This document shows positions 41,389 to 50,217 of a stretch of 64,000 nt of DNA, in pieces. A model generated the notes under the pieces. The model worked only from the letters and a program-made list of their open reading frames with translations, was not told the origin of the DNA and searched no databases. Position numbers and translations under genes: made by a program. Location: NCBI GenBank assembly GCA_963529855.1, contig CAURZK010000003.1, positions 124,001 to 188,000 on the forward strand. Reading direction: 5' to 3'. This DNA is from 34-65-8 sp963529855 (lineage in GTDB: Bacteria > Pseudomonadota > Alphaproteobacteria > Sphingomonadales > Sphingomonadaceae). Positions within the stretch are counted from its first letter, which is position 1, and the number at the start of each line of letters is the position of its first letter.

Positions 41389-43095
41389 ATGTTGCGCCGG
41401 TTCTTCCTACCCAGCCTTGCCGCGCTCGCCCTTGCAGGCTGCGCCACTCTGCCCGCCGCGATGCCCGCCGATGCGCACGCGAACGCCGGGGCCGTCAGTG
41501 CCGCCGATCCGCGTGCGGAAGAAGCTGGCCGCGCCATGCTGCGCGCGGGCGGCAACGCCACTGACGCCGCGATCGCGGTGATGCTGGCGCTTACCGTGGT
41601 CGAACCGCAGAGTTCCGGCATCGGCGGCGGCGGATTCCTGGTGCGCGGTACCGCCGATGGCGCAGTGACAACGTACGACGGGCGCGAAACCGCCCCTGCC
41701 GGTGCCCCGCCCGACTGGTTCTTGCGCCCCGATGGCACGCTTCCCCCGCTCGGCGAATCAGTGAAAAGCGGGCTGAGCGTCGGGGTGCCGGGCAATATCG
41801 CGCTCGCAGCAAAGGCCCATGCCGCGCACGGGAAGCTGCCCTGGGCGAAGCTGTTCGAACCTGCGATCGCATTGGCGCGGGAAGGGTTCCGCATGAACCC
41901 CCGGCTGCGACTGTCGCTCGAATCCACGCGCGAGCGCGCCGCGTGGACCGATGCGGGCCGGGCGCTGTTTTATGACGCGGCAGGCAATCCGCATCCGGTC
42001 GGGCATCTGCTGATCAACGAAGATCTCGCCCGCACGTTCGAAGCAGCCGCGAATTCCGGTCCCGGCGCCTTCTATACAGGCGAGCGGGCGGCGGAGCTGG
42101 CCCAGGTCGTCGCCGCAGCTACCCCACGCGAAGGCGCCATGACCGCCGCCGATGTCGCCAGTTACGTCGCCAGGGAACGTGCACCGGTATGCGGCACCTA
42201 TCGCCGCCACCGCATCTGCGGGATGGGACCGCCCAGTTCCGGCGGGATCGCGGTGATCCAGATCCTTGGCCAGCTTGAACGCTTCGACCTTGCCGGCATG
42301 GGCGCCGAAAACCCGGTGGCATGGCACCTGTTCGCCGAATCGCAGCGGCTCGCCTACGCCGACCGCGAACTTTACATTGCGGACGCCGATTTCGTGCCGG
42401 TCCCGGTCGCGGGGCTGATCGACCCGGGCTATATCGCGCAGCGCAGCGCGCTGATCGCGCCTGACCGGCGCATGGCCAGTGTCGCGCCGGGCAAGCCTGC
42501 CGGCACCATTACCGCCTTTGCAGACGGGGACGAGGGGCCGGAAAGCGGCACCTCGCATTTCTCCGCCGTCGACGGGGCGGGCACGATGGTCAGCTATACC
42601 TCGACAATCGAAAGCGGATTCGGCTCGGGCCTGATGGCGCACGGGTTCTACCTCAACAACGAACTGACCGATTTCAGCCGTTCGCCCACGGTTCGCGGCC
42701 GCCCGGTGGCCAATCGGGTGGAAGGCGGCAAGCGCCCACGCAGCTCGATGGCGCCGATGGTGGTGTGGGACCCGGACGGGCGCCCGCTGATGGTGGTGGG
42801 CGCGGCCGGCGGGCCGACGATACCGGTCCAGACCGCCCGCTCGATCATCGGGGTGATCGACTTTGGAATGGATGCCGATGCGGCGCTCGCCATGCCGTTC
42901 CTCATGGCCAATGGCGACAGCCTGATGCTGGAACAGGGGACGTGGCTCGAACGATCGGCCGATGCCTTCCGCGCGCTGGGCCATACGGTCGAGGTGCGCC
43001 CGGCAAGCGTGAAGGCCAACGTGGTGCTGCGGCGCGGCGGGACCTGGCAATCGGCGCGCGACCCGCGGCTCGAAAGCCTGGTCGTCATCCCGTAA
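41389..43095 (+). CDS. ggt: Gamma-glutamyltransferase, lipoprotein
   Basis: Autoprocessing Ntn-hydrolase that cleaves glutathione and other gamma-glutamyl compounds. The 568 aa have a signal with lipobox LAGC (Cys18). The large-subunit text includes GGNATDAAIAVMLALTVVEP, SGIGGGGFLV, YDGRETAP, VPGNI and MGPPSSGGIAVIQIL. The processing site and nucleophile is Thr388 in ESGTSHFSAVD, and NNELTDFS follows in the small subunit. It probably works in the periplasm. The start is the ATG at 41389; the longer frame lies inside pyrD. Confidence 0.95.
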   Translation: MLRRFFLPSLAALALAGCATLPAAMPADAHANAGAVSAADPRAEEAGRAMLRAGGNATDAAIAVMLALTVVEPQSSGIGGGGFLVRGTADGAVTTYDGRETAPAGAPPDWFLRPDGTLPPLGESVKSGLSVGVPGNIALAAKAHAAHGKLPWAKLFEPAIALAREGFRMNPRLRLSLESTRERAAWTDAGRALFYDAAGNPHPVGHLLINEDLARTFEAAANSGPGAFYTGERAAELAQVVAAATPREGAMTAADVASYVARERAPVCGTYRRHRICGMGPPSSGGIAVIQILGQLERFDLAGMGAENPVAWHLFAESQRLAYADRELYIADADFVPVPVAGLIDPGYIAQRSALIAPDRRMASVAPGKPAGTITAFADGDEGPESGTSHFSAVDGAGTMVSYTSTIESGFGSGLMAHGFYLNNELTDFSRSPTVRGRPVANRVEGGKRPRSSMAPMVVWDPDGRPLMVVGAAGGPTIPVQTARSIIGVIDFGMDADAALAMPFLMANGDSLMLEQGTWLERSADAFRALGHTVEVRPASVKANVVLRRGGTWQSARDPRLESLVVIP

Positions 43096-43192
43096 CCGGA
43101 ATTCGCCGCGCTCTTGCCGCTGGGGCGGCGTCAGCCTAGACGCGGGCCGAAGGTTGCAGCAGCAACCAGCTGGGAAGCAGGAGCCTCTATAC

Positions 43193-45013
43193 GTGCAGCT
43201 GTCGGACCTCGATTCGGCCAATAACCTCGTCGAACTGTTCCTGAAACAGGCCGATGCGCGCGGCGAAAAGCCGTTCCTTGGCGTCAAGCGCGGCGGACAA
43301 TGGCAGACAATCAGCTGGGCCGAGGCGGCGCGCCAGGTGTGCCTGCTGGCTGAAAACCTGCGCCGGATCGGACTTCACGATGGTGACCGGGTGATGCTGG
43401 TCAGCGAGAACCGCCCGGAATGGTGCATCGCGGACCTCGCGATCATGGCGGCAGGCTGCGTGACCGTGCCGACCTACACCACCAATACCGAGCGCGACCA
43501 CGCGCACATCCTTGATAATTCTGGCGCCCGCGCCGTGATCGTCTCGACCGAGAAGCTGTCGGCTCCTTTGATCCCGGCGATCTTCCGCACCGGCATGGCG
43601 GAACACATCATTCCGATCGATGGCATCCGCCAGTACCAGGGCGGCAACCTCGAATGCCACCCGTGGGCGGGCATGATGGAAGGCGACTCGGCCGCGGCAC
43701 GCAAGGCCGTCGACGAACGGATCGCCACGATCCAGCGCGACCGGACGGCGTGCATCATCTACACCAGCGGCACCGGCGGCGCGCCGCGCGGCGTGCTGCA
43801 GCACCACGGTATGATCCTGTGCAACGTTGCCGGCGCAGCCGAGGTGCTGCTCAACGATTTCGGCATCGACGAGGACGAGCGGTTCCTGTCGTTCCTGCCG
43901 CTCAGCCACGCTTACGAACACACCGGCGGGCAATATCTGCCGATCGGTGTGGGGGCGCAGATCTATTACGCCGAAGGGCTGGAGAAGCTGGCCAGCAATA
44001 TCGAGGAAACGCGCCCCACGATCATGGTCGTCGTTCCGCGCCTGTTCGAGGTTCTGCGCCAGCGGATCATGAACCAGGTCGAAAAGCAGGGGAAGGTCGC
44101 GAACTATCTGATGGACCGCGCACTGGCCATCGGCACCCAGCGTGCGGCCGGGCGCAAGCGGCTGCGCGACGCGCCGATGGACGCGGTTCTGGAACGCACG
44201 CTTCGGCCCAAGATCCGCAAGCGGTTCGGTGGCCGGATCAAGGCGATGGTATCGGGCGGCGCGCCGCTCAACCCCGAAGTCGGCGTGTTCTTCGAATCGA
44301 TGGGCCTGACCATGCTGCAGGGTTACGGCCAGACCGAGGCAGGGCCCGTGATCAGCTGCAACCGCCCGCGCGCCGGGATCGCGATGGACACGGTCGGCCC
44401 GCCGCTGCGCGGTGTCGAGGTCCGCATTGCCGACGATGGCGAGATCCTGGTCCACGGCGAACTGGTGATGCACGGTTACTGGCATAACGAGGCCGAAACC
44501 GATCGCGCGTTGCGACCCGATGCCGATGGCAAGGTATGGCTCCACACCGGCGACATCGGCCACATCGACGATCGCGGCCGGATCAAGATCACCGACCGCA
44601 AGAAGGACATGATCGTCAACGACAAGGGCGACAATATCGCCCCGCAGAAGATCGAGGGGATGCTGACCCTGCAGCCCGAAATCGCGCAGGCGATGGTTAG
44701 CGGCGACCGGCGGCCCTATATCGTCGGGCTGGTCGTGCCGGATGCGGAATGGGCGCTCGCCTGGGCCAAGGGTCAGGGGAAGAAATTCGACCTTGCGCAG
44801 ATCCAGGCGCTGCCCGAATTTCGCAGCGCGATCCGGGCTGCCGTCGACCGGGTCAATCAGGACCTGAGTGTAATTGAGAAAGTCCGCCAGTTCGCTTTCG
44901 CGGACGAGGCGTTCACGATCGAGAACGAGGAGATGACCCCCTCGATGAAAATTCGCCGCCACAAGATCAAGGACCGGTACCGGGACCGTATCGACCGCCT
45001 TTACAAGGCATAA
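43193..45013 (+). CDS. Long-chain acyl-CoA ligase (AMP-binding)
   Basis: Adenylate-forming enzyme of 606 aa. The AMP-binding motif is ACIIYTSGTGGAPRGVLQHH (canonical TSGTTGxPKG has Thr and Lys where Gly and Arg occur here), with FLPLSHAYEHTGG, QGYGQTEAGPVIS, WLHTGDIGHIDDRGRIKITDRKKDM and a C-terminal domain ending MTPSMKIRRHKIKDRYRDRI. It resembles FadD15/ACSL-type long-chain ligases with YGQTE. I chose the GTG at 43193, which has AGGAG nine bases upstream; a TTG at 43154 would add 13 residues. The exact fatty acid is not known. Confidence 0.93.
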   Translation: MQLSDLDSANNLVELFLKQADARGEKPFLGVKRGGQWQTISWAEAARQVCLLAENLRRIGLHDGDRVMLVSENRPEWCIADLAIMAAGCVTVPTYTTNTERDHAHILDNSGARAVIVSTEKLSAPLIPAIFRTGMAEHIIPIDGIRQYQGGNLECHPWAGMMEGDSAAARKAVDERIATIQRDRTACIIYTSGTGGAPRGVLQHHGMILCNVAGAAEVLLNDFGIDEDERFLSFLPLSHAYEHTGGQYLPIGVGAQIYYAEGLEKLASNIEETRPTIMVVVPRLFEVLRQRIMNQVEKQGKVANYLMDRALAIGTQRAAGRKRLRDAPMDAVLERTLRPKIRKRFGGRIKAMVSGGAPLNPEVGVFFESMGLTMLQGYGQTEAGPVISCNRPRAGIAMDTVGPPLRGVEVRIADDGEILVHGELVMHGYWHNEAETDRALRPDADGKVWLHTGDIGHIDDRGRIKITDRKKDMIVNDKGDNIAPQKIEGMLTLQPEIAQAMVSGDRRPYIVGLVVPDAEWALAWAKGQGKKFDLAQIQALPEFRSAIRAAVDRVNQDLSVIEKVRQFAFADEAFTIENEEMTPSMKIRRHKIKDRYRDRIDRLYKA

Positions 45014-45027
45014 GAGGGTCGCGCCCT

Positions 45028-46140
45028 CTAGGGGACGACCGTCGTGAACAGGTAGGTGGCGAAAATCACCAGGTGGATCACGCCCTGAACGATCGTCACC
45101 CGCCCGCGGCTCAGCGTCAGGGTGGCGACCAGCAGGGTCAGCGCCAGCAGCACGGTCGAGCGCATCGACAGGCCCAGTTCCAGATCGAGGCCGAGCAGGA
45201 GTGCGACCACCGCGACCGCCGGAATCGTCAATCCGATCGCCGCCAGCGCCGATCCGATCGCCAGGTTGAGGCTCGTCTGAACCCGGTTCGCGCGCGCGGC
45301 ATTGAGCGCGGCGAACCCTTCGGGCGCCAGCACCAGCGTGGCGATGATGATCCCCACCAGCGCTTGCGGCGCGCCGGCTGCGGCCACCCCGCTCTCGATC
45401 ACCGGCGACAGATTCTTGGCCAGAAGGACCACCCCGACCAGCGCGACCAGCAGCATTGCCCCGCCGCCGATTGCCTTGGCTCTCGTCACCGGCGCTTCGT
45501 GCGCGTGATCGTCGGCATCTTCGATCTGGTAGAGGAAATGATCGCGATGGCGGATCGTCTGCGCCAGCACGAACGTGCCGTAGACGATCAGCGAGATCAC
45601 CGCGACGTAGATCAGTTGCTGGTCGGAATAGAACGCGCCCCGCGCGCTGGTCGTGTAATTCGGCAGAACCAGCACCAGCACCGAAAGCGTCGCCAGCATG
45701 GCGAGACCCGCGCTCACCCCGGACTGGGTGTAGGCCTGCTCGTGATGGCGCCGCCCGCCTGCGAGCAGGCAGATGCCCACGATGCCGTTGATCGTGATCA
45801 TCAGCGCCGCCATCAGCGTGTCGCGCGCCAGCGTCTGCGACTGGCCGCCATCGCCCAGCATGATCGAGACGATCAGCGAAACCTCGATGATGGTGACTGC
45901 GACTGCCAGCACCAGCGTGCCGAACGGTTCGCCCAGATAGTGAGCCAGCACCTCTGCGTGGTAGACCGCAGCCATGATCGCCGCGCCCAGCAGCAGGCCG
46001 ACCAGCAAGGCCAGCACCAAGCTTTCCGGTTTGCCGATGGCAATACCCGCCAGCGCAAGCAGCGGCGCCGCCACCGCCCAGCGCGCGAGGCCGAACGGAA
46101 ACCGGGCGGGTGGTTCTGTAACAGAGGTGCTTGCGGTCAT
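45028..46140 (-). CDS. Ca2+:H+ antiporter (ChaA family)
   Basis: Integral membrane cation/proton exchanger of 370 aa with about 11 helices in two inverted halves. Each half carries the CaCA acidic motif: GEPFGTLVLAVAVTIIEVSLI (about 69-89) and LVLAPEGFAALNAARANRVQTSL (about 273-295). The His/Asp-rich loop between the halves (HFLYQIEDADDHAHEAP) may sense metal or pH. It is convergent with the acyl-CoA ligase, with a 6-bp stem (AGAGGG/CCCTCT) at the junction. Confidence 0.93.
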   Translation of the reverse strand: MTASTSVTEPPARFPFGLARWAVAAPLLALAGIAIGKPESLVLALLVGLLLGAAIMAAVYHAEVLAHYLGEPFGTLVLAVAVTIIEVSLIVSIMLGDGGQSQTLARDTLMAALMITINGIVGICLLAGGRRHHEQAYTQSGVSAGLAMLATLSVLVLVLPNYTTSARGAFYSDQQLIYVAVISLIVYGTFVLAQTIRHRDHFLYQIEDADDHAHEAPVTRAKAIGGGAMLLVALVGVVLLAKNLSPVIESGVAAAGAPQALVGIIIATLVLAPEGFAALNAARANRVQTSLNLAIGSALAAIGLTIPAVAVVALLLGLDLELGLSMRSTVLLALTLLVATLTLSRGRVTIVQGVIHLVIFATYLFTTVVP

Positions 46141-46192
46141 CCGGCCTTGCTAGCCGCTTGGCGGCGCAAGGCAAACCCCGGCGCGGGCCGGA

Positions 46193-46720
46193 TCAGGCAG
46201 CTTCGCGTTCGATATATTCGGGAAAGAAGCTGGGCGCTCGGTCGGACCAGCCGGGCGCGGTCGCGGCCGCTTCGCTGAGCGACTGGAGCAGCATCTTGCG
46301 CCGGCTCGGGCGGATCTGCGGCAGCGCGGCAGCCGCGCAGAACGCGCTTGGCAGCCAAGGCCGCACATCGGCGCCGATCAGCCGCTCGTAAAGAAAGCGG
46401 AACGCGGAAAAACACTCGATACGCTCCTGCGCCAGATCGAACGCCGCCACGCGGGTCAGCTTGCCGATGAATGCCTCGATGCTTTCCAGCCCGCTTTCGC
46501 ACGGCACCGAACTGCGCAGGATCTTGAGTTCCTGGTAGGCGACATACTGGCTGCGGATCGCGGAGTTTTCCTGCGCATCGCGCGCCCACAGCTTGAACGC
46601 ATCCTGGCGCCCCAGCCCGATGTCGAGACTGCGCCGGATGTAACGTTGTTCTGCCGGTGCAAAGCTGGCGAATTCACGCATTTCGGCAATCGTCAGCGAC
46701 GCGGTACCTGTAGTCGGCAT
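46193..46720 (-). CDS. Hypothetical helical protein
   Basis: Soluble protein of 175 aa, predicted mostly helical (AEMREFASFAPAEQRYIRRSLD, AIRSQYVAYQELKILRSS, FSAFRFLYERLIGADVRPWL). There is no signal peptide, membrane helix or known motif. I chose the ATG at 46720 (MPTTGTA) over the longer frame to 46747. It lies 52 bases downstream of the antiporter start on the same strand and could be transcribed with it. I do not recognise the family. Confidence 0.6.
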   Translation of the reverse strand: MPTTGTASLTIAEMREFASFAPAEQRYIRRSLDIGLGRQDAFKLWARDAQENSAIRSQYVAYQELKILRSSVPCESGLESIEAFIGKLTRVAAFDLAQERIECFSAFRFLYERLIGADVRPWLPSAFCAAAALPQIRPSRRKMLLQSLSEAAATAPGWSDRAPSFFPEYIEREAA

Positions 46721-46805
46721 GGCGTTGGCCCCCTGTGACCATGCCACTATCGCGCACCGTGGTTAAGAAGCGGTAACCATCCCTGCGCCTATCGACCACT
46801 GATAT

Positions 46806-46833
46806 GAAAAGGGCCGCGATCGCTCGCGGCCCT
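46806..46833 (-). terminator. Intrinsic terminator after the CsbD gene
   Basis: Perfect 10-bp stem AGGGCCGCGA/TCGCGGCCCT (46810-46819, 46824-46833) with loop TCGC. The minus strand then reads UUUU-C-A. It lies 28 bases beyond the CsbD stop. A shorter T-run also follows on the plus strand. Confidence 0.85.
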
Positions 46834-46861
46834 TTCGATTTTCTGCGCTATGGCGGCGCGA

Positions 46862-47044
46862 TCAGATCTTGTCGCCGAGCGCGCCCTTGACGGCACCCTT
46901 GGCGTTCTGGGCTTCGCCCTTGCGTTCCTGCGCCACGCCTTCTGCGTGCAGGTTCGGGTTGTTGGTGGCCTTGCCTGCGGCCTGCTTGACGTTGCCGGCG
47001 GCTTCGTTGGCGATACCCTTCGCCTTGTCGGTGAATTCACCCAT
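46862..47044 (-). CDS. CsbD family stress protein
   Basis: Small hydrophilic protein of 60 aa: GEFTDKAKGIANEAAGNVKQ, AAGKATNNPNLHAEG, AQNAKGAVKGALGDKI. This is the CsbD fold of short helices, abundant under general stress; the molecular role is unclear. The start is ATG at 47044 with AGGAG about 6 bases upstream. It is a single-gene unit with its own terminator. A weak EcfG-type promoter lies about 100 bases upstream, which would fit general-stress control. Confidence 0.9.
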   Translation of the reverse strand: MGEFTDKAKGIANEAAGNVKQAAGKATNNPNLHAEGVAQERKGEAQNAKGAVKGALGDKI

Positions 47045-47126
47045 TATCGTTCTCCTGGAATAATGTGGACCGCCCGGCGACGCGGCGTCGCGGGCGGCAG
47101 GTCGCAGATCAGCGACTTGTGATACC

Positions 47127-47151
47127 AAGCATTCACAGACGAGAACGTTCC
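47127..47151 (-). promoter_or_regulatory. Weak EcfG-like promoter for the CsbD gene
   Basis: On the minus strand GGAAC (plus 47147-47151) matches the alphaproteobacterial EcfG -35 box. The -10 part after 16 bases is GCTT instead of CGTT, so the match is only partial. CsbD genes are often in this regulon, which is why it is listed. Confidence 0.25.
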
Positions 47152-47190
47152 ACAATCGCGCACGAGAGCGCTTGCGCAATCCGGCAGCAG

Positions 47191-48171
47191 TCAGATCAGG
47201 CCCGCAAGCGGGCTGGAAGGGTCGGCGTATTTGCGCGTCGCCATCCGGCCAGAAAGGTAGGCATGGCGTCCGGCCTCCACCGCCAGCTTCATGGCCTGCG
47301 CCATGCGGATCGGGTCCTTGGCTTCCGCGATGGCGGTATTCATCAGCACCCCGTCGCAGCCAAGTTCCATCGCCACGGCCGCATCGCTGGCGGTGCCGAC
47401 GCCCGCATCGACCAGCACCGGGACCTTGGCCCCTTCGACGATAAGGCGGATAGTGACCCGGTTCTGGATGCCGAGGCCCGAACCGATCGGCGCGCCCAGC
47501 GGCATTACCGCAACCGCGCCGGCATCTTCCAGTTGCCGGGCCGCGATCGGATCATCGACGCAATAGACCATAGGGAGGAAACCTTCGTTCGCCAGCACCT
47601 CGGTCGCCTTCAGCGTTTCACGCATGTCGGGATAAAGCGTGCGCGCCTCGCCCAGAACTTCCAGCTTGACCAGGTCCCAGCCGCCCGCCTCGCGCGCGAG
47701 GCGCAAGGTACGGATCGCTTCGTCAGCTGTGAAGCAGCCGGCGGTGTTGGGCAGATAGGTCACTTTTTTCGGGTCGATGAAGTCGGTCAGCATCGGGGCA
47801 TTGGGATCGCTGACGTTGACCCGCCGCACGGCGACCGTGACAATCTCCGCCCCTGACGCCTCGAGTGCCGCAGCGTTCTGGGCGAAATCCTTGTACTTGC
47901 CGGTGCCCACGATCAGCCGCGAACGGAAAGTGCGGCCCGCGACCGACCAGGTGTCCCCGGCATCGGACTGGCCGCCGCCGACGAAGTGCACGATTTCCAG
48001 CACGTCGCCATCGGCAAGCGCGACATCGGACAGGGTCGAACGCGGGACGATTTCGCCATTGCGTTCGACCGCGACCTTTTCCGGCGCAAGGCCCAGTTCA
48101 GCGGCAAGCGCGGCGACGGTGGCGGCGGCGGTCCGGCGGGTCTCGCCGTTAACGGTCAGGGAAATGGTCAT
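47191..48171 (-). CDS. thiG: ThiS-ThiG fusion: sulfur carrier plus thiazole synthase
   Basis: Bifunctional thiamine-synthesis protein of 326 aa. Residues 1-67 are a ThiS beta-grasp domain (SLTVNGETRRTAAATVAALAAELGL, VALADGDVLEIVHFVGGG). Residues about 75-326 are ThiG, a TIM barrel: FRSRLIVGTGKY, Schiff-base Lys169 in WDLVKLEVLGEARTLYPD, GAVAVMPLGAPIGSG, VLVDAGVG and GVLMNTAIAEA. The ThiS tail Gly-Gly (65-67) is internal, not free. The fusion type is known in proteobacteria. It is 61 bases after the MerC-like gene on the same strand. No TPP riboswitch was seen in the short gap. Confidence 0.93.
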   Translation of the reverse strand: MTISLTVNGETRRTAAATVAALAAELGLAPEKVAVERNGEIVPRSTLSDVALADGDVLEIVHFVGGGQSDAGDTWSVAGRTFRSRLIVGTGKYKDFAQNAAALEASGAEIVTVAVRRVNVSDPNAPMLTDFIDPKKVTYLPNTAGCFTADEAIRTLRLAREAGGWDLVKLEVLGEARTLYPDMRETLKATEVLANEGFLPMVYCVDDPIAARQLEDAGAVAVMPLGAPIGSGLGIQNRVTIRLIVEGAKVPVLVDAGVGTASDAAVAMELGCDGVLMNTAIAEAKDPIRMAQAMKLAVEAGRHAYLSGRMATRKYADPSSPLAGLI

Positions 48172-48232
48172 GGCCGTGGGCAGATAGTGCCCCGGGCGGC
48201 AGGCGCAAGAACAACGGTGCGCTGCGGCAGGT

Positions 48233-48634
48233 TTACGAGGCCGGGTGCATACCCTGGCGGGAACAGCGCAGGTTGAGGATGTGCCCGGCAGAAACCAGCG
48301 CAACGCCGATCATGGTCAGGACCGCTTCGTAAAAACCATGCGGCGCCGCCAGTGCACCGCCCATGAAGGTCAGCCCCATCATCGCGACGACAAACGGGCC
48401 GGCGCGGCGATGCGCGATCGCGCCCCAGCCGATCGCGACTGCGGCCACGATCAGGGCAATGGCCAGGCCCCACTTGTGAAATTCGGGTGCGAGCAATTCG
48501 CCGCCGAAACCGAAGGCGGACAATACGGCGATGCTGGCGATGCAATGCACCAGGCACAGACCCGACAGGATCACGCCGATGCGGTCAAACCGCTCGCGAA
48601 TCGAGGAGCAGGCCTTAGTCACGGTGGCGCCCAT
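48233..48634 (-). CDS. MerC-domain membrane protein
   Basis: Small integral membrane protein of 133 aa with four helices. The MerC-type pattern DRIGVILSGLCLVHCIASIAVL has Cys and His-Cys in the first helix (GLCLVHC), a motif used for metal or thiol binding in mercury transporters, though members outside mer operons have unknown cargo. The C-terminus is RCSRQGMHPAS. It is divergent from the heme A synthase gene with only 45 bases between the start codons, and upstream of the ThiS-ThiG fusion. A metal-transport role is a guess. Confidence 0.8.
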   Translation of the reverse strand: MGATVTKACSSIRERFDRIGVILSGLCLVHCIASIAVLSAFGFGGELLAPEFHKWGLAIALIVAAVAIGWGAIAHRRAGPFVVAMMGLTFMGGALAAPHGFYEAVLTMIGVALVSAGHILNLRCSRQGMHPAS

Positions 48635-48679
48635 GTATGTGATGATGTATCGTCGTTCAAGCGCGCAGAGCAATTCGCG

Positions 48680-49768
48680 ATGAGAAATTCGCACTTGCAC
48701 GGAGCCGGGCCCGGCGGCAGTCAGCCGCGCATGGTTCTGACCGCCGCACGCCTTCCGGCAGCACGCCCCGCCGCCATTGCCCGCTGGTTGTGGCTGATCG
48801 CCGCAATGGTGCTGACCATGGTAATCGTGGGGGGGATTACCCGGCTGACCGAATCCGGCCTGTCGATCACGCAGTGGCAACCGATCACCGGGACGATACC
48901 TCCCCTGACCGAAGCTGAGTGGCAACGCGCATACGACCTCTATCGCGGCACCCCGGAATATATCTACGAAGCCGGGCCGGCGGGCATGACCCTGGCCGAT
49001 TTCAAGTTCATCTTCTTCTGGGAATGGTTCCACCGGCTGCTCGGCCGCCTGCTGGGGCTCGCCTTCGCCCTGCCGCTGGCGTGGTTCTGGGTGAAACGCG
49101 TGATCCCGGCCGGATACAAGCCGCGCCTCGTCGCGCTGTTGATGCTTGGCGGGCTGCAGGGCGCGTTCGGCTGGTTCATGGTCCGCTCCGGCCTGTCGGG
49201 CGAGATGACCGATGTGAGCCATTTCTGGCTGTCGATCCACCTGCTGACCGCGCTGTTCACGCTGGGCGGACTGGTTTGGACCGCGCTGGACCTGCGCGCG
49301 CTGGCCCGCGATTCCGCGGCGCAGCCGGCACGCTGGACTGCGACGGCGAGCTGGGTCGGCGCGGTCCTGTTTCTCCAGCTCCTGCTCGGGGCCTGGGTTG
49401 CAGGGCTCAATGCGGGGCTCGTGTCCGACACCTGGCCGCTGATGCAGGGTCGGCTGGTGCCCGAATGGGACAATGGCCGCGGATTGTGGTGGGCGCTGAC
49501 GCATGATCCGTTCCTGCTTCACTTTCTTCACCGGTGGTGGGCCTTCGTCGCAGTCGCGGCGCTGATCGTGCTGGCGCGCAAGGTGAAGCCGATCGACCGG
49601 CGCGCTTCCATCGCGATCCACTCCGCCTTCGGCATCCAGATCCTGCTTGGCATTGCGACGGTCTGGACCGGGGTCGCGCTGTGGCTGGGCGTTGCGCACC
49701 AGGCGGTCGGTGCCGTGCTGGTGGGCGTGACCGCCTGGGGCTTCCACGTGATCGGCCGGGTGCGATGA
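48680..49768 (+). CDS. ctaA: Heme A synthase (COX15/CtaA family)
   Basis: Converts heme O to heme A for cytochrome aa3 oxidase. The 362 aa have eight helices, the start RWLWLIAAMVLTMVIVGGITRLTESGLSI, FWEWFHRLLGRLLGL (the conserved Glu and His in the first half), SHFWLSIHL, HFLHRWWAF and GVAHQAVGAVLV (His ligands). It is of the alphaproteobacterial COX15 group, with long PITGTIPP loops. I used the ATG at 48680; an ATG at 48731 would drop 17 residues and is also possible. The cutA gene overlaps the stop (ATGA). Confidence 0.94.
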   Translation: MRNSHLHGAGPGGSQPRMVLTAARLPAARPAAIARWLWLIAAMVLTMVIVGGITRLTESGLSITQWQPITGTIPPLTEAEWQRAYDLYRGTPEYIYEAGPAGMTLADFKFIFFWEWFHRLLGRLLGLAFALPLAWFWVKRVIPAGYKPRLVALLMLGGLQGAFGWFMVRSGLSGEMTDVSHFWLSIHLLTALFTLGGLVWTALDLRALARDSAAQPARWTATASWVGAVLFLQLLLGAWVAGLNAGLVSDTWPLMQGRLVPEWDNGRGLWWALTHDPFLLHFLHRWWAFVAVAALIVLARKVKPIDRRASIAIHSAFGIQILLGIATVWTGVALWLGVAHQAVGAVLVGVTAWGFHVIGRVR

Positions 49769-50082
49769 GCGCAATGATCTGGTGCCCCTTCCCTGACCGC
49801 GCGGCGGCAGAAAGGGTGGCTGGACGGTTGCTGGATGAAAAACTGATCGCCTGCGCCAACTTTATGGACGGCGTTACCTCGCTTTATACGTGGAACGGGG
49901 AACGCGGCGCGGGCGAGGAATGCGGCGCGCTGTTCAAGACGGACGCGAGCGTGCTGGCGCAGGCGGTGGCGCGGCTGGAGGAGCTCCACCCCTACGACAC
50001 GCCTGCAGTGATGGGCTGGCGCTGCGATGTGGTGGGCTCCGGCACCGGCGAATGGCTCGCCAGCGAGACTGCGCAAGACTAG
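49765..50082 (+). CDS. cutA: Divalent cation tolerance protein CutA
   Basis: Small trimeric PII-like protein of 105 aa. It shows MIWCPFPDRAAAERVAGRLLDEKLIACANF, the signature SLYTWNGE, EECGALFKTDA and LHPYDTPAVMGWR. CutA has been linked to copper tolerance and membrane-protein biogenesis; the exact function is debated. The ATG at 49765 overlaps the ctaA stop, suggesting co-translation. The longer upstream frame lies within ctaA. Confidence 0.94.
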   Translation: MSAMIWCPFPDRAAAERVAGRLLDEKLIACANFMDGVTSLYTWNGERGAGEECGALFKTDASVLAQAVARLEELHPYDTPAVMGWRCDVVGSGTGEWLASETAQD

Positions 50083-50121
50083 GTGGTATTATTTTACCTC
50101 CGCCGAAACGCGCGGATTTGC

Positions 50122-50184
50122 TTGACTTGCAGCCCCCTCAATGACAAATGGCCCCTCGCAGCGCGCCCGTTCGAATCGGCGCGC
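50122..50184 (+). promoter_or_regulatory. Promoter and leader hairpin of rplM-rpsI (tentative)
   Basis: TTGACT (50122-50127) is a good -35 box in the CTTGAC context common in this group; the -10 about 17 bases on (CAAATG) is weak. A 7-bp stem GCGCGCC/GGCGCGC at 50161-50167 and 50178-50184 lies in the leader of about 60 bases. In other bacteria L13 leaders are autoregulatory, so a similar role is possible. Confidence 0.3.
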
Positions 50185-50217
50185 GCGGATGTATTTCGTC
50201 AACAAGGTACCAAGCCC

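Noticed and set aside
47045..48680. TPP riboswitch before the thiamine gene
   Set aside because: Only 61 bases separate the gene from the upstream MerC-like gene, and no conserved TPP core (CUGAGA, ACYYGA) was seen there.
50161..50184. tRNA T-loop-like text (GTTCGAATC) in the rplM leader
   Set aside because: Acceptor, D and anticodon arms are absent; the stem is explained as a simple leader hairpin.
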